64,000 bases of DNA from JBASEY01 sp049652745 (GTDB taxonomy: Bacteria; CSSED10-310): the NCBI GenBank assembly GCA_049652745.1, contig JBASEY010000026.1:62001-126000 (forward strand), given 5' to 3'. Made by a program: the position numbers and the translations under genes. The notes under the pieces were generated by a model. The model was not told where the DNA came from and made no database searches. It saw only the letters and a list, made by a program, of their open reading frames with translations. Numbering within the stretch: the stretch's first letter is position 1; every line of letters starts with the position of its first letter. Positions 9,082 through 17,886 of the stretch are shown one piece after another.

Positions 9082-10399
9082 AAAAACTCGTGTTCTATCT
9101 GTTACTTTAAGCCATTTCAGTCCACTGGGAATCATCTTCACTTCCCAAAAAGGGGCTTATTGGTATGATATAACCGCTGCGGTCCTGGGGAGTTTTCTGA
9201 TACCGTTCAGTGTTAACGCTATCTGTTTTTCAAGCATCGGTCTAATGACCGGCCAAACCGTGGTATTAGGCGTTGGGTTGCTTTTAGTGGCCATTCCGTT
9301 GATTGTCAGAGGTCGGTCGACAGAAATTTCATTTTTAAGCGCAACTCGTGAAATTGTTGGTATCCCTGGAAAAAAATCATCGTTGTTTTTTACTGATGTC
9401 GATCGACTTCAGCTTTTTTTAAGGCAAGACAAGTGTTCCCTGGCCGTCATTTTTAAAAATGATGAATCCATTGTTCTGTTTGATGATTATCCGTTGAATT
9501 TGGCGCTTCGGGTTGCGGCTCATCTGGGACAATTGCTTGAAATACCTGTGACCAATCACAGAGGGAAGTCGATCCGTCACGCTATCGATATCGACTGGAC
9601 ACTGCCTTGCCGACTTCCGTCAGGCTGGTTTCCTCTTGAATACCTTCTATTTTCCGCCGCTTTTTCGTCTGGAATCTGTATGTTGTTATCGACTAATTTC
9701 GATAATATCTTTCTGTTTGATGTCGCTCCTAAATGGCTCTTTTTACCGGTGCTTGCATTTCCAGCCGGTCAATTGTTAAAAAATATTCATCACAGCAGAG
9801 GTTATTTTGATGCTGTAAAGTTTTTAACTTTCTTTTTCATTTTGTGTTTAGGCTTTATTTTATGGAGTTCTATTGAGCCGGCGATTACATTTCTGGGTTT
9901 GGTGCCCGGAGCGATAACTCTGTTTTTTCTGATAAATAATTACACTGAAAGAAAAAAAAGTGGTTTTTGGTTGCTGCCGGGTTTAAGTGTAATACTGCTG
10001 AGTTTCGGTTTTTCGATTTTTGTCTCGTATCACTACCATTCTTTTTTTCTGTTGGATGCCTCCGTTGTCAGCCACATTCAAATCACCCTCGGTTCTGAAA
10101 ATACGGTCACTCTGGAATATCCCAGTGATATCAGGTTATTTCTGGATGCCGTCCAAAACAGTTCTCTATACCGATCCGGTGCTGAACTGCGTTCAGCAAG
10201 TTTGAATGCGCACATCGTTCGCCCTGCCGGTCGTGACTATTTCATTGAATTATATCGAGAATGCGACGGCAGAATTGCCGTTGTGGGAAGATTATCTTGT
10301 ACATGGTTCAACGGGTCGCTGTTTTTAGCTACGTTGAACTCTGTTACGGCGGACAAGTTGCTGATGTCCATCAAAGGAATATGGCCGCCGGGAAATTGA
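9074..10399 (+). CDS. Polytopic membrane protein of unknown function
   Basis: 441 residues that I do not recognise. Two membrane helices near residues 30-80 are followed by a soluble stretch (about 85-185). Four or five more helices follow (about 195-325), then a C-terminal soluble domain (about 335-440). The start ATG overlaps the rsmG stop (ATGATTAA), so it is the third gene of the mnmG-rsmG operon. It ends 31 bp from the convergent mnmE. The layout resembles bacterial PH-domain-like membrane proteins, with a short beta-rich region after the first helices, but no motif confirms this. Confidence 0.6.
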   Translation: MIKKTRVLSVTLSHFSPLGIIFTSQKGAYWYDITAAVLGSFLIPFSVNAICFSSIGLMTGQTVVLGVGLLLVAIPLIVRGRSTEISFLSATREIVGIPGKKSSLFFTDVDRLQLFLRQDKCSLAVIFKNDESIVLFDDYPLNLALRVAAHLGQLLEIPVTNHRGKSIRHAIDIDWTLPCRLPSGWFPLEYLLFSAAFSSGICMLLSTNFDNIFLFDVAPKWLFLPVLAFPAGQLLKNIHHSRGYFDAVKFLTFFFILCLGFILWSSIEPAITFLGLVPGAITLFFLINNYTERKKSGFWLLPGLSVILLSFGFSIFVSYHYHSFFLLDASVVSHIQITLGSENTVTLEYPSDIRLFLDAVQNSSLYRSGAELRSASLNAHIVRPAGRDYFIELYRECDGRIAVVGRLSCTWFNGSLFLATLNSVTADKLLMSIKGIWPPGN

Positions 10400-10430
10400 C
10401 ACATCGGATAAATCTGGTGTTTTGGATGAT

Positions 10431-11834
10431 TTATTTTCCAATGCAAAAGCTCGAGAAAATCTCAGCTAAAATATCCGGTGACACCGTATCGCCCAGTATT
10501 AGGCCCAGAGTGTGATCGATTGTTCTTAGAATTGGAGTAATACATTCCAAGCCTGTATTTACCAGGTACAAGCTATAGGCTTCTTGTAAAAGAGTCAGTG
10601 CGTTTTCAAGCGCCTGTTGTTGACGCAAACTTACGATCAGGGAGGCAGTATTGGTGTTTTCATTGGTTGACAGGTGTCCCAGAATTTGTGCGCGAAGTGA
10701 TTGAACACCTTTTCCGTCAAGTGCAGATCCTTGAATCACGCCTAACATATTGGGGAGTTTGGAGATCGTGTCGATTTGTTCTGCACGTGCTTGTTCCAAG
10801 TCAATTTTATTCCAAAAAACAAACATTTTCGGGTAACCGGCATCTTCGTTGATTTTATTAAAAGTTTCCAGGTCAGGATCGGTTGCGTCGACAACGTAAA
10901 TCACGAGTTCTGCGTGTTGAAGTATCTTTTGTGTTCGATGAACCGCTTCTTTTTCCGCCGCAGAAATCGTATCTCTGATTCCCGCGGTATCAACCAGCTC
11001 CAGCCTGTAATCGTTCCATTGTGTCGTTGCTTCCAGGGCATCACGCGTGGTTCCGGGTTCCTCGGATACGATAGCGCGATTGCGTCCGATCAACTGGTTG
11101 AACAGAGTGGATTTTCCGGCATTGACTTTTCCTGAGATAACGATGTTATGTTCTTTTTCGAGATTGGTTTTTGATGTTCTGGCATCGATCAGGTTGGTCA
11201 GAATTTTTTCTGCCTCCTTCCATCGATCTCGGGTCGTTTCAACAGCATAAGATTCTTGTTCTTCGGGAAAATCGAGTTCCAATTCAAAAGCCGCTCGAAT
11301 TTCGGCTAGACGATTCCGTACGGTTTTGATCGGATCGCCGAGACCGCCGTCCAAAACTCTCAAAGCCGCCTTCTGAGCGGATTCCGATTCAACAGCCGTC
11401 ATCATGGCAATCGCTTCAGCTCGACTGAGATCTATTCGTCCATTTTCGAAAGCTCGGCGAGTAAATTCGCCGGGTTCAGCCAGACGTATGCCGGTTGATG
11501 TCAGGGCTTTAAGAATCGATCGAACGATTAAAGGGTTTCCGTGGCAACTGATTTCAAGCATATCCTCGCCCGTGTACGATTTCGGCTTCTTGAAAAAGGC
11601 AACCAGTACCTCATCCAGTATCGTATCTGTTGAAGGATCGAACGCATAAGCGCTGTTCAATCGCCAGGGCTTGATTTTTTTTATCGGGATCCTGCGCAGT
11701 TTGATCACCTTTGCTACTTGAGTCAATAGATTCGAACCGGAAACACGGATGAGCGAAATAGCGCCTTTTCCAGGAGGAGTAGCGATGGCGGCAATGATAT
11801 CGTTTGTCGGCAAATCGAGGATTTTATTCATCAT
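10431..11834 (-). CDS. mnmE: tRNA modification GTPase MnmE (TrmE)
   Basis: 467 residues. The N-terminal formyl-THF-binding domain starts DIIAAIATPPGKGAISLIRVSG. The helical domain is interrupted by a Ras-like G domain with G1 GKVNAGKST (about residue 235), G3 DTAGIRDT (about 279) and G4 NKID. The C-terminal FCIGK carries the conserved CxGK cysteine. With MnmG it makes cmnm5U34 in tRNA. It starts in an ATGA overlap with jag, as the last gene of the rpmH operon. Confidence 0.97.
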   Translation of the reverse strand: MMNKILDLPTNDIIAAIATPPGKGAISLIRVSGSNLLTQVAKVIKLRRIPIKKIKPWRLNSAYAFDPSTDTILDEVLVAFFKKPKSYTGEDMLEISCHGNPLIVRSILKALTSTGIRLAEPGEFTRRAFENGRIDLSRAEAIAMMTAVESESAQKAALRVLDGGLGDPIKTVRNRLAEIRAAFELELDFPEEQESYAVETTRDRWKEAEKILTNLIDARTSKTNLEKEHNIVISGKVNAGKSTLFNQLIGRNRAIVSEEPGTTRDALEATTQWNDYRLELVDTAGIRDTISAAEKEAVHRTQKILQHAELVIYVVDATDPDLETFNKINEDAGYPKMFVFWNKIDLEQARAEQIDTISKLPNMLGVIQGSALDGKGVQSLRAQILGHLSTNENTNTASLIVSLRQQQALENALTLLQEAYSLYLVNTGLECITPILRTIDHTLGLILGDTVSPDILAEIFSSFCIGK

Positions 11835-12544
11835 TCCGAAAAGTCGGATTCATCGGCAAAATCGCCATGTTCATAAATACCGCTTTGATAAATATGGGCA
11901 TCGTCTTCTTCTGCCGGATCGACATGAAGGGCATGTCCAGCCAGATGAGCTGGAAAAACTTTGATCGGCTGGAAAAAACCACTTCCGAAACTACTTGTTC
12001 GAACGCCGTGTATTTTATTCGCTGATATGTGGAAAAGCCGTCTTTCGCTGGGTGTCATGGGTTCGGTAACTACGGCTTTTCCAAAATCCAATACTTCCCG
12101 ACAGACTGACCGAACTAGTTTTTCAAGTTGCTGGAGTCTGCGTCCGCGGTAATTATCGGCATCGACTGTAACGGGAACGAGATCATCTGAATCCTTGTTG
12201 ACCATCCTGTTGATAATGTGTTGTAAGGCATCCAGATTTTGGCCTCGATGGCCGATAACCAGTCCCGGTTCGGCGCCAAGGATTTCCAGATGAATGGAAC
12301 CATATCGAATATTTACGGCGATTCGGCCGCTGAGACCCATTCTAAGCAGGACACCCTTTAGATATTCGGATGCTGTAAAAGCTCGTGAGATTGTTTGATC
12401 GATCAGAATTTCAATTTTGGGGGTTCCGGTAATGGGATCGGCTTGAGGAATATCCTGTTCATATGATTCATACAGGTTTCCCTCGAGAGAAAAATTGTCG
12501 TGGTTTGTGCCGTCCCGGTCACCCGGTGGTTTCGTTATCATCAA
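11831..12544 (-). CDS. jag: Jag/KhpB RNA-binding protein (KH and R3H domains)
   Basis: 237 residues. The central type-II KH domain has the GLVIGHRGQNLDALQ loop (about residues 95-115) and is followed by an R3H domain with ERRLFH and GVRTSSFG. The N-terminal 40 residues are acidic and poorly conserved, and the short C-terminal tail is also acidic. In other bacteria KhpB/Jag binds RNA and is encoded beside yidC, as here. It lies 26 bp after yidC and overlaps mnmE by 4 nt. Confidence 0.9.
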   Translation of the reverse strand: MMITKPPGDRDGTNHDNFSLEGNLYESYEQDIPQADPITGTPKIEILIDQTISRAFTASEYLKGVLLRMGLSGRIAVNIRYGSIHLEILGAEPGLVIGHRGQNLDALQHIINRMVNKDSDDLVPVTVDADNYRGRRLQQLEKLVRSVCREVLDFGKAVVTEPMTPSERRLFHISANKIHGVRTSSFGSGFFQPIKVFPAHLAGHALHVDPAEEDDAHIYQSGIYEHGDFADESDFSE

Positions 12545-12570
12545 AAAAGCTCCTGGTATCGTTTTGTTTA

Positions 12571-14289
12571 TTATTTATCATCATTTTTATTTTTATCATC
12601 AATTTTTCGTTTGACCCTGGATTTCATTTTGGGTCCTTTGTCTTCATTTTTTGCTTGCAGTCGATTCATGACGTATTGCTGGCCGATGGTAAGAATGTTG
12701 TTAGTCAACCAATACAAAACCAGCCCGGAAGGAAAGTTCCAGAACATGGCGGTAAAAATCACCGGCATCATCATCATCATTTTAGCCTGTCTCGGGTCGC
12801 CTGAAACCGGAGTCATTTTCTGTTGAATAAGCATGCTGACGCCCATGATTAAAACCATGATAACATTGGGTTGAGCCAAATCCTTCACCCAGAAAAATGA
12901 AGCGCCTCTCATTTCAACCAGATTCATTAAAACCTGATATAACGCTATAAAAACGGGAAATTGAATTAACAGAGGTAAGCAGCCGCCCATAGGGTTGACA
13001 CCATGTTTTTTATACAATTGGCTGAGTTCCTGCTGCTGTTTCTGAGGGTCTTTTCGGTATTTTTCCTGGATTGCTTTCATTTGAGGTTGAATCGCCTGCA
13101 TTTTTTTCATCGACTGCATTTGCTTATGAGACAGTGGGAAAAGTAAAAGTTTCACTATCAGAGTGATCAGGATAATCCCGAAACCAAAGTTTTTAACATA
13201 AAGAACGGATTTAGTCAGAAAGTAATAAAAAAACTTACCCAATATGGTGATCCATCCAAAATCGACGATATTTTCTATTCCAATACCCAGTTTTTGCAAT
13301 TCATCGTATTTTTTGGGGCCTATCAACAACATAATATGCTGCTGAACGGTGTCGCCTGGAGCCAGCATTTTTGATTCCAGTTTAAGACCGGAAACGATGG
13401 TCGGCGTTTTTCCGGGCTCTGGCTGAAGCCGATCTGGTTCGACGAATCCGACAGCCAATTGTGAAGCTGAGAGCACAGCGGTGAAGAAGTAACTTTCCTG
13501 AAACGCCGCCCATCTTATACCCGGGTAGGTTTGTCGGGTCTGGATTTTATTGATTTTGGGTTTTTCACGTGCGTAACCCGTCCAAAAAACCGGACCGCTA
13601 CGGATATAGCGATTGGTAGCCTGTCCACCCAGAGGTTCAATCAATTTGTCAGGCAGAAGATATTCCACTGTGCTGCCTATATTGGCTGAACTTTGATTTG
13701 TGAGCGACAGAGCCATATTGACCAGGTATTTATCATGGAAAAACGTAAGGTCTTTCTGAACACGCTCGCCAGTGCGAAGCATAGCGGTAAAAGTGATTTG
13801 CGTCTTTGGGTTTTCGTCGTTCAATACAATGGATTTGCCGTCGAATGAGGATGCGAAAACGGTATCGTTAAAAGCGTCGAGGCCGTTGATTCGGACACTT
13901 CCCGGGTAGTGAAGAGGATCGTCGGGTGATATCAATTCAATTGGCTGATTTTCAACTCCTTCGTATTCCTTCAATTTCCAACTGGTAATGCGGGCACCGA
14001 GAGTGTCCAATTCCGCTAAAACACGGGGTGTTTCAATTTTTATTGTCCGCCGTTCCGCCGGGGGGATTGTTTCATGAGGTTCGACCGCATCGACAGGGTT
14101 ATCGATCAACATTGTCGGGTCAGAGCTTTGAGCTGATAGATCGGTGTTTGACACAGGCAAAGATGATGTTACGTCTTGATTGGTCGGTGTCACTGTGGGT
14201 GTTTCCGGTGGAGGTGGGGCGAAAAACTGGTTCCATAGAAGAAAAACCGTGATAGAAAGCAGAATTGCCAAAAAGAATCGTTTTTCCAT
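12571..14289 (-). CDS. yidC: Membrane protein insertase YidC (Gram-negative form)
   Basis: 572 residues. The N-terminal helix MEKRFFLAILLSITVFLLW is followed by a Pro-rich stretch and a large periplasmic beta-sandwich domain (about 85-345), then the five-helix insertase core (about 350-550). The core has KQMQSMKKMQAIQPQMKAI, NPMGGCLPLLIQFPVFIALYQ and YWLTNNILTIGQQ, and the tail is basic. It inserts and folds inner-membrane proteins alone or with SecYEG. The large periplasmic domain marks a diderm host. It sits 2 bp from yidD in the conserved rpmH operon. Confidence 0.97.
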   Translation of the reverse strand: MEKRFFLAILLSITVFLLWNQFFAPPPPETPTVTPTNQDVTSSLPVSNTDLSAQSSDPTMLIDNPVDAVEPHETIPPAERRTIKIETPRVLAELDTLGARITSWKLKEYEGVENQPIELISPDDPLHYPGSVRINGLDAFNDTVFASSFDGKSIVLNDENPKTQITFTAMLRTGERVQKDLTFFHDKYLVNMALSLTNQSSANIGSTVEYLLPDKLIEPLGGQATNRYIRSGPVFWTGYAREKPKINKIQTRQTYPGIRWAAFQESYFFTAVLSASQLAVGFVEPDRLQPEPGKTPTIVSGLKLESKMLAPGDTVQQHIMLLIGPKKYDELQKLGIGIENIVDFGWITILGKFFYYFLTKSVLYVKNFGFGIILITLIVKLLLFPLSHKQMQSMKKMQAIQPQMKAIQEKYRKDPQKQQQELSQLYKKHGVNPMGGCLPLLIQFPVFIALYQVLMNLVEMRGASFFWVKDLAQPNVIMVLIMGVSMLIQQKMTPVSGDPRQAKMMMMMPVIFTAMFWNFPSGLVLYWLTNNILTIGQQYVMNRLQAKNEDKGPKMKSRVKRKIDDKNKNDDK

Positions 14290-14291
14290 TT

Positions 14292-14522
14292 TTATTTATC
14301 CTTCATCACGTTTTGCGGTACAGGGTCAAAGCCTCCCGGATTCCAGGGGTGGCACTTCGAAATGCGTTTGATACCCAATATGATTCCTTTGATCAGACCA
14401 TGCCGCTCAATAGCAATCAGCGTGTATTCTGAACAGGTCGGGTAAAACCGGCATGCCTTCGGCAGTAATGGCGAAACAAAACGTTTATATCCTTTTAAAA
14501 GGTTGATTACTATCCATTTCAT
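14292..14522 (-). CDS. yidD: Membrane protein insertion efficiency factor YidD
   Basis: 76 residues, the usual length. Family signatures are YKRFVSPLLPKACRFYPTCS and the three-Cys pattern completed by KCHPWNPGGFDPVP. It is a small membrane-associated protein that helps YidC-dependent insertion. Its ATG follows the rnpA TGA directly. Confidence 0.95.
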   Translation of the reverse strand: MKWIVINLLKGYKRFVSPLLPKACRFYPTCSEYTLIAIERHGLIKGIILGIKRISKCHPWNPGGFDPVPQNVMKDK

Positions 14523-14891
14523 TCAAATAGGCTCCACAGGACGAGCTTGAATCTTGTGGCAATTGAAAAGATGATTTTTCAATTGGTTTCCGATCATTTT
14601 CATTCCTGCAGATTGAATAGACGGCCTGGCTACCAGAACCAGGTCAAATCCGGGTTGAACCTCTTCAATCACAAGCCTGACCGCTTCACGCATAATACGT
14701 TTTGCTCGATTCCGTGCAACTGCATTTCCAATATGTCGTGAGGCTGTGACGCCAAAATAAACATATTGGTCAGAGCGTGGTCGCACAAAAGAAAAAAAAT
14801 ATTTACCAGAACACTTGTCTCCAAAACGATAAATGTTTTGAAAATCGAGAGGTGATTTCAACCGTTTCAAAATTTTCTTTTTAGGGGACAA
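14523..14891 (-). CDS. rnpA: Ribonuclease P protein component
   Basis: 122 residues, basic. The RNR motif ARNRAKRIMREAVRL, the central FGVTASRHIGNAV and the DLVLVARPS strand identify RnpA, which assists the catalytic RNA in cutting 5' leaders from tRNA precursors. The only sensible start is the TTG at 14891, 6 bp after the rpmH stop, so translation is likely coupled to rpmH. Confidence 0.95.
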   Translation of the reverse strand: MSPKKKILKRLKSPLDFQNIYRFGDKCSGKYFFSFVRPRSDQYVYFGVTASRHIGNAVARNRAKRIMREAVRLVIEEVQPGFDLVLVARPSIQSAGMKMIGNQLKNHLFNCHKIQARPVEPI

Positions 14892-14897
14892 GCGTAA

Positions 14898-15032
14898 TCA
14901 AACAGTCAGTCGTTTCCGGCCTTTTGCACGACGTCGTTGCAAAACTTGCCGCCCATGGCGGCTGCTCATTCGACTTCTAAAACCGTGAGTTCGTCTTCGT
15001 TTTATTCTACTGGGCTGATACGTGCGTTTCAA
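14898..15032 (-). CDS. rpmH: 50S ribosomal protein L34
   Basis: 44 residues: begins MKRTYQPSRIKRRRTHGFRS and ends RAKGRKRLTV, a full-length L34. The start codon is TTG at 15030-15032 with AAAGGAGGATTAT directly upstream, a strong ribosome site with about 6 nt spacing. It is the first gene of the rpmH-rnpA-yidD-yidC-jag-mnmE operon and has its own promoter at 15115-15143. Confidence 0.95.
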   Translation of the reverse strand: MKRTYQPSRIKRRRTHGFRSRMSSRHGRQVLQRRRAKGRKRLTV

Positions 15033-15114
15033 ATAATCCTCCTTTGTTTAAAACCTGGTCGATTGTTGACAATAAAATACTTTTCAGGTCTCCAATTAGC
15101 CCGTCAGTGTGCGC

Positions 15115-15143
15115 ATTCTAAACCGGGACTCCCAAACTGTCAA
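15115..15143 (-). promoter_or_regulatory. Promoter of the rpmH operon
   Basis: On the minus strand TTGACA (15143-15138), a 17-nt spacer and TAGAAT (15120-15115). The -35 box is perfect and the -10 box is one base off. It lies 82 bp upstream of the rpmH start and faces the operon. Confidence 0.75.
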
Positions 15144-15216
15144 GCGCCGGTTTACAAATTGACTTTGGATTAATACACTAACTCTCCGCTGTTTCCAACG
15201 TGGAAGTAAACCCCAA

Positions 15217-17133
15217 ATGATCTTGGCACAATATGAAAATGTAAGTTTTGGATTTCACGATAAACCAATTGTCCGGGATTTTACTTTTCAATTGAAAGAC
15301 AAATGCCGCGTGGGTTTAATCGGCGCAAACGGTTCAGGTAAAACTACGTTGTTTCGAATTCTCAACGGGGAACTCGATCCTGACAGCGGCGGAATAACTT
15401 TGGCGAAAGATATTCGCATTGGTTTTCTTAGGCAAATACCTGAACTCCATGAAAGCATCTCAGTCGAACATGTTCTTTTTAAGCCGTTTCAACATCTCTT
15501 GGATATGGAGCTGGAACTCGAACGAATGCATCTGGAAATGGATCGGAATACTTCAAAAGACCTTTTCGAACGCTTTGATAGAATTCAAACTAAGTATGAG
15601 ATGTCCGGTGGATATCTCTTTAGAGCGCAAATAGAAAAAGTCATGCAAGGGCTGGGAATTGCCGTGGATGATTCTTTACGCCCGCTTCAATCATTTTCAG
15701 GAGGTGAACAGGCCAGGATAATGCTGGCGAAACTGCTGCTGGAAGAACCAGATCTCATGCTCTTGGATGAACCGACAAATCATCTCGATCTAAAAGCTGT
15801 TGAATTTTTGGAACAATTTTTGAAAAGCTATTCAGGCGGCGTCATCCTGGTGTCTCATGATAGATATTTTCTTGATCGAACGGTAACGGAGATCATCGAG
15901 CTCTCCCATCAACATTGCGAAAGTTATAAAGGCAATTATTCAGCCTATAAAGCCGAGAAATTTCGGAGAGAATCGATTCATCAAAAGCATGTCAAGCTGC
16001 AACAGCAAAGAATCAGCAAGTTGGAGGACTACATTCGGCGGAACATGGCGGCACAGAAAACCAAACAGGCGCAGAGCCGCTTGAAAGAGCTCGATCGAAT
16101 CGAAAAGCTGGCAGACAGGCCTGGTCCTGGAAAAAAAATGAAGCTCCGTTTTACAGTGGACAGGCCAAGCGGTCTGGTCGTTTTTAGAACTCAGAACCTG
16201 TCAAAAGAATTTGGTGAAAATAAATTGTTTGACAATGTCAATGTTCAACTTTTTTCCGGAGATCGTGTAGGTGTCATCGGGCCGAACGGATCAGGAAAAT
16301 CAACCTTGATCAAACTGTTGACATCGAGGCTTGAACCGGATGCAGGGCATGTGGAATGGGGTTACCATGTCTCTTTCGCTGTGTATGATCAGCACCTGCA
16401 TGGCCTGGATGAAAAGGCGACGATAATCGATGAGGTTTGGAAAGAAAAACCGAATTGGACGTCTGAAGAAATCAGGAGTCATCTGGGAAGATTCCTTTTT
16501 TCAGGAGATACGGTGTTCAAAGAGATCTCCAGGCTTAGCGGCGGAGAAAAGGCGCGTGTGGCGCTGGCAAAACTGTTTTTACGTGATGCCAACCTTCTTT
16601 TTCTGGACGAACCGACAAATCACTTGGACGTGAATGCCAGAGAATCATTTGAGTCAGCGCTCATCGATTATCCAGGATCTGTGGTTTTAGTAACGCATGA
16701 TAGGTATTTACTGGATAGAATCGTGGATAAAATTTGGGTTTTGAATGAGTGCAGTTTGCAGGAATACCTGGGCAATTACTCAGATTATCAAACAACCCTG
16801 GACTCAGCACAGGTTATTACCGAGAGCGAAGAGGTTGTTATTTCCCAAGAGGCCAAAATCAGAAAAAGTAAGAAAGAGTTGCGCCAGGAACGATCGACTC
16901 TGCGTAAAAAAACGGGAAAATCATCTTCTTATTTTGAGAAAGAAATCGAAGCCCTTGAAGCTGAACTACAGGATATTCAAAACAGGATGGAACATCCTGA
17001 GAACACGCAAAACTGGGTTGTGCTGGATGAACTGGTAACGGCGGAAACGGAGATTCAGAAGAAAATCATGGCGGTGATGAAATTATGGGAGCAGGCGATA
17101 GAAGCTGAAAAAGAATTGGATGGTTGTGGCTAG
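15217..17133 (+). CDS. ABC-F family ATPase (Uup/EttA-type)
   Basis: 638 residues with two ABC domains and no membrane segment. Walker A motifs are GANGSGKT (about residue 36) and GPNGSGKS (about 355). Signature motifs are SGGEQARIMLAKLLL and LSGGEKARVALAKLF, and both Walker B motifs read LDEPTNHLD. Between them lies the charged ABC-F linker (about 235-320). A coiled-coil tail follows, about residues 540-638. ABC-F proteins act on the ribosome (translation-factor or rescue roles). The tail recalls Uup or YdiF rather than EttA. It is divergent from rpmH and the ribosome site before the ATG is weak. Confidence 0.9.
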   Translation: MILAQYENVSFGFHDKPIVRDFTFQLKDKCRVGLIGANGSGKTTLFRILNGELDPDSGGITLAKDIRIGFLRQIPELHESISVEHVLFKPFQHLLDMELELERMHLEMDRNTSKDLFERFDRIQTKYEMSGGYLFRAQIEKVMQGLGIAVDDSLRPLQSFSGGEQARIMLAKLLLEEPDLMLLDEPTNHLDLKAVEFLEQFLKSYSGGVILVSHDRYFLDRTVTEIIELSHQHCESYKGNYSAYKAEKFRRESIHQKHVKLQQQRISKLEDYIRRNMAAQKTKQAQSRLKELDRIEKLADRPGPGKKMKLRFTVDRPSGLVVFRTQNLSKEFGENKLFDNVNVQLFSGDRVGVIGPNGSGKSTLIKLLTSRLEPDAGHVEWGYHVSFAVYDQHLHGLDEKATIIDEVWKEKPNWTSEEIRSHLGRFLFSGDTVFKEISRLSGGEKARVALAKLFLRDANLLFLDEPTNHLDVNARESFESALIDYPGSVVLVTHDRYLLDRIVDKIWVLNECSLQEYLGNYSDYQTTLDSAQVITESEEVVISQEAKIRKSKKELRQERSTLRKKTGKSSSYFEKEIEALEAELQDIQNRMEHPENTQNWVVLDELVTAETEIQKKIMAVMKLWEQAIEAEKELDGCG

Positions 17134-17139
17134 GGTCTT

Positions 17140-17832
17140 TTAAAAATAGTAGCTTATATCCACTCGTAACCCTTCGGTTTTTTCAGTCCAATCGCGGGTG
17201 TCCGCTTCGATGGAGAGGTATTGGTAGCGGTAGCCCAATTTCATGATCAATCTCCAATCAGACAGGATATAGCCCAAACCGCCTTCAAGCCAATAGCCGT
17301 CAGCATCTCCAGACAGGTCATGCCCTAAAAAAATCGTCTGGCTATAATCGAGTTTAGGCATTACAAAACCAAATCCATAACAAAGATATTTTTCAGAAAA
17401 AACACTGTTGAAACCTCCACCAAAACCGAAGCCCGATAGTTTGGATTCGACTTTATAGGTTTGTTTCCAATCAAACTGTATGTTTTTGTATAAAGAGGAC
17501 AGTTGAAAGTATTTTGCCAGTCTATAACTCAAAATGATGTCCATATCGGTTCGATTGGCAGACAATGTTTGGGAGGAATTTTGAAAATCCAGATCGAAGC
17601 CGCCGGTAAAATACTGAAAACTTAATCCCAAGTTTTTAACATGTACAAAAAGCGTCGGCCCAAACAACCCAGGTGTTGAAGAACAAAAATCGTTTTGTTC
17701 GTTAGTCCAGTCAGGGTGCCAATATGACAATCCCAGATTGCCGCCCCACTGTTCGTCGGCAGTGCATTCAATTGTGCTCAGGGATAAAAGCAAAAAAAGA
17801 AAACAGATCGTTATTGATTTTTTTTGATTCAT
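17140..17832 (-). CDS. Small outer-membrane beta-barrel-like protein
   Basis: 230 residues. A signal peptide (about 1-25, ending TECTADEQW) is followed by alternating amphipathic strands rich in Gly, Tyr and Phe and a final strand LRVDISYYF. A terminal Phe is the usual recognition signal for the Bam machinery. The size suits an eight-strand barrel of the OmpA/OmpW type. No enzymatic motif is seen. It ends 6 bp from the convergent ABC-F gene. Confidence 0.65.
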   Translation of the reverse strand: MNQKKSITICFLFLLLSLSTIECTADEQWGGNLGLSYWHPDWTNEQNDFCSSTPGLFGPTLFVHVKNLGLSFQYFTGGFDLDFQNSSQTLSANRTDMDIILSYRLAKYFQLSSLYKNIQFDWKQTYKVESKLSGFGFGGGFNSVFSEKYLCYGFGFVMPKLDYSQTIFLGHDLSGDADGYWLEGGLGYILSDWRLIMKLGYRYQYLSIEADTRDWTEKTEGLRVDISYYF

Positions 17833-17886
17833 TTTGTTTTTCCTTATGTAAAACCATTGTCTCTGTACATGAACTTGATAAAAAGA

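Noticed and set aside
15033..15216. Replication origin between rpmH and the ABC-F gene
   Set aside because: No cluster of DnaA boxes was seen and dnaA is not adjacent.
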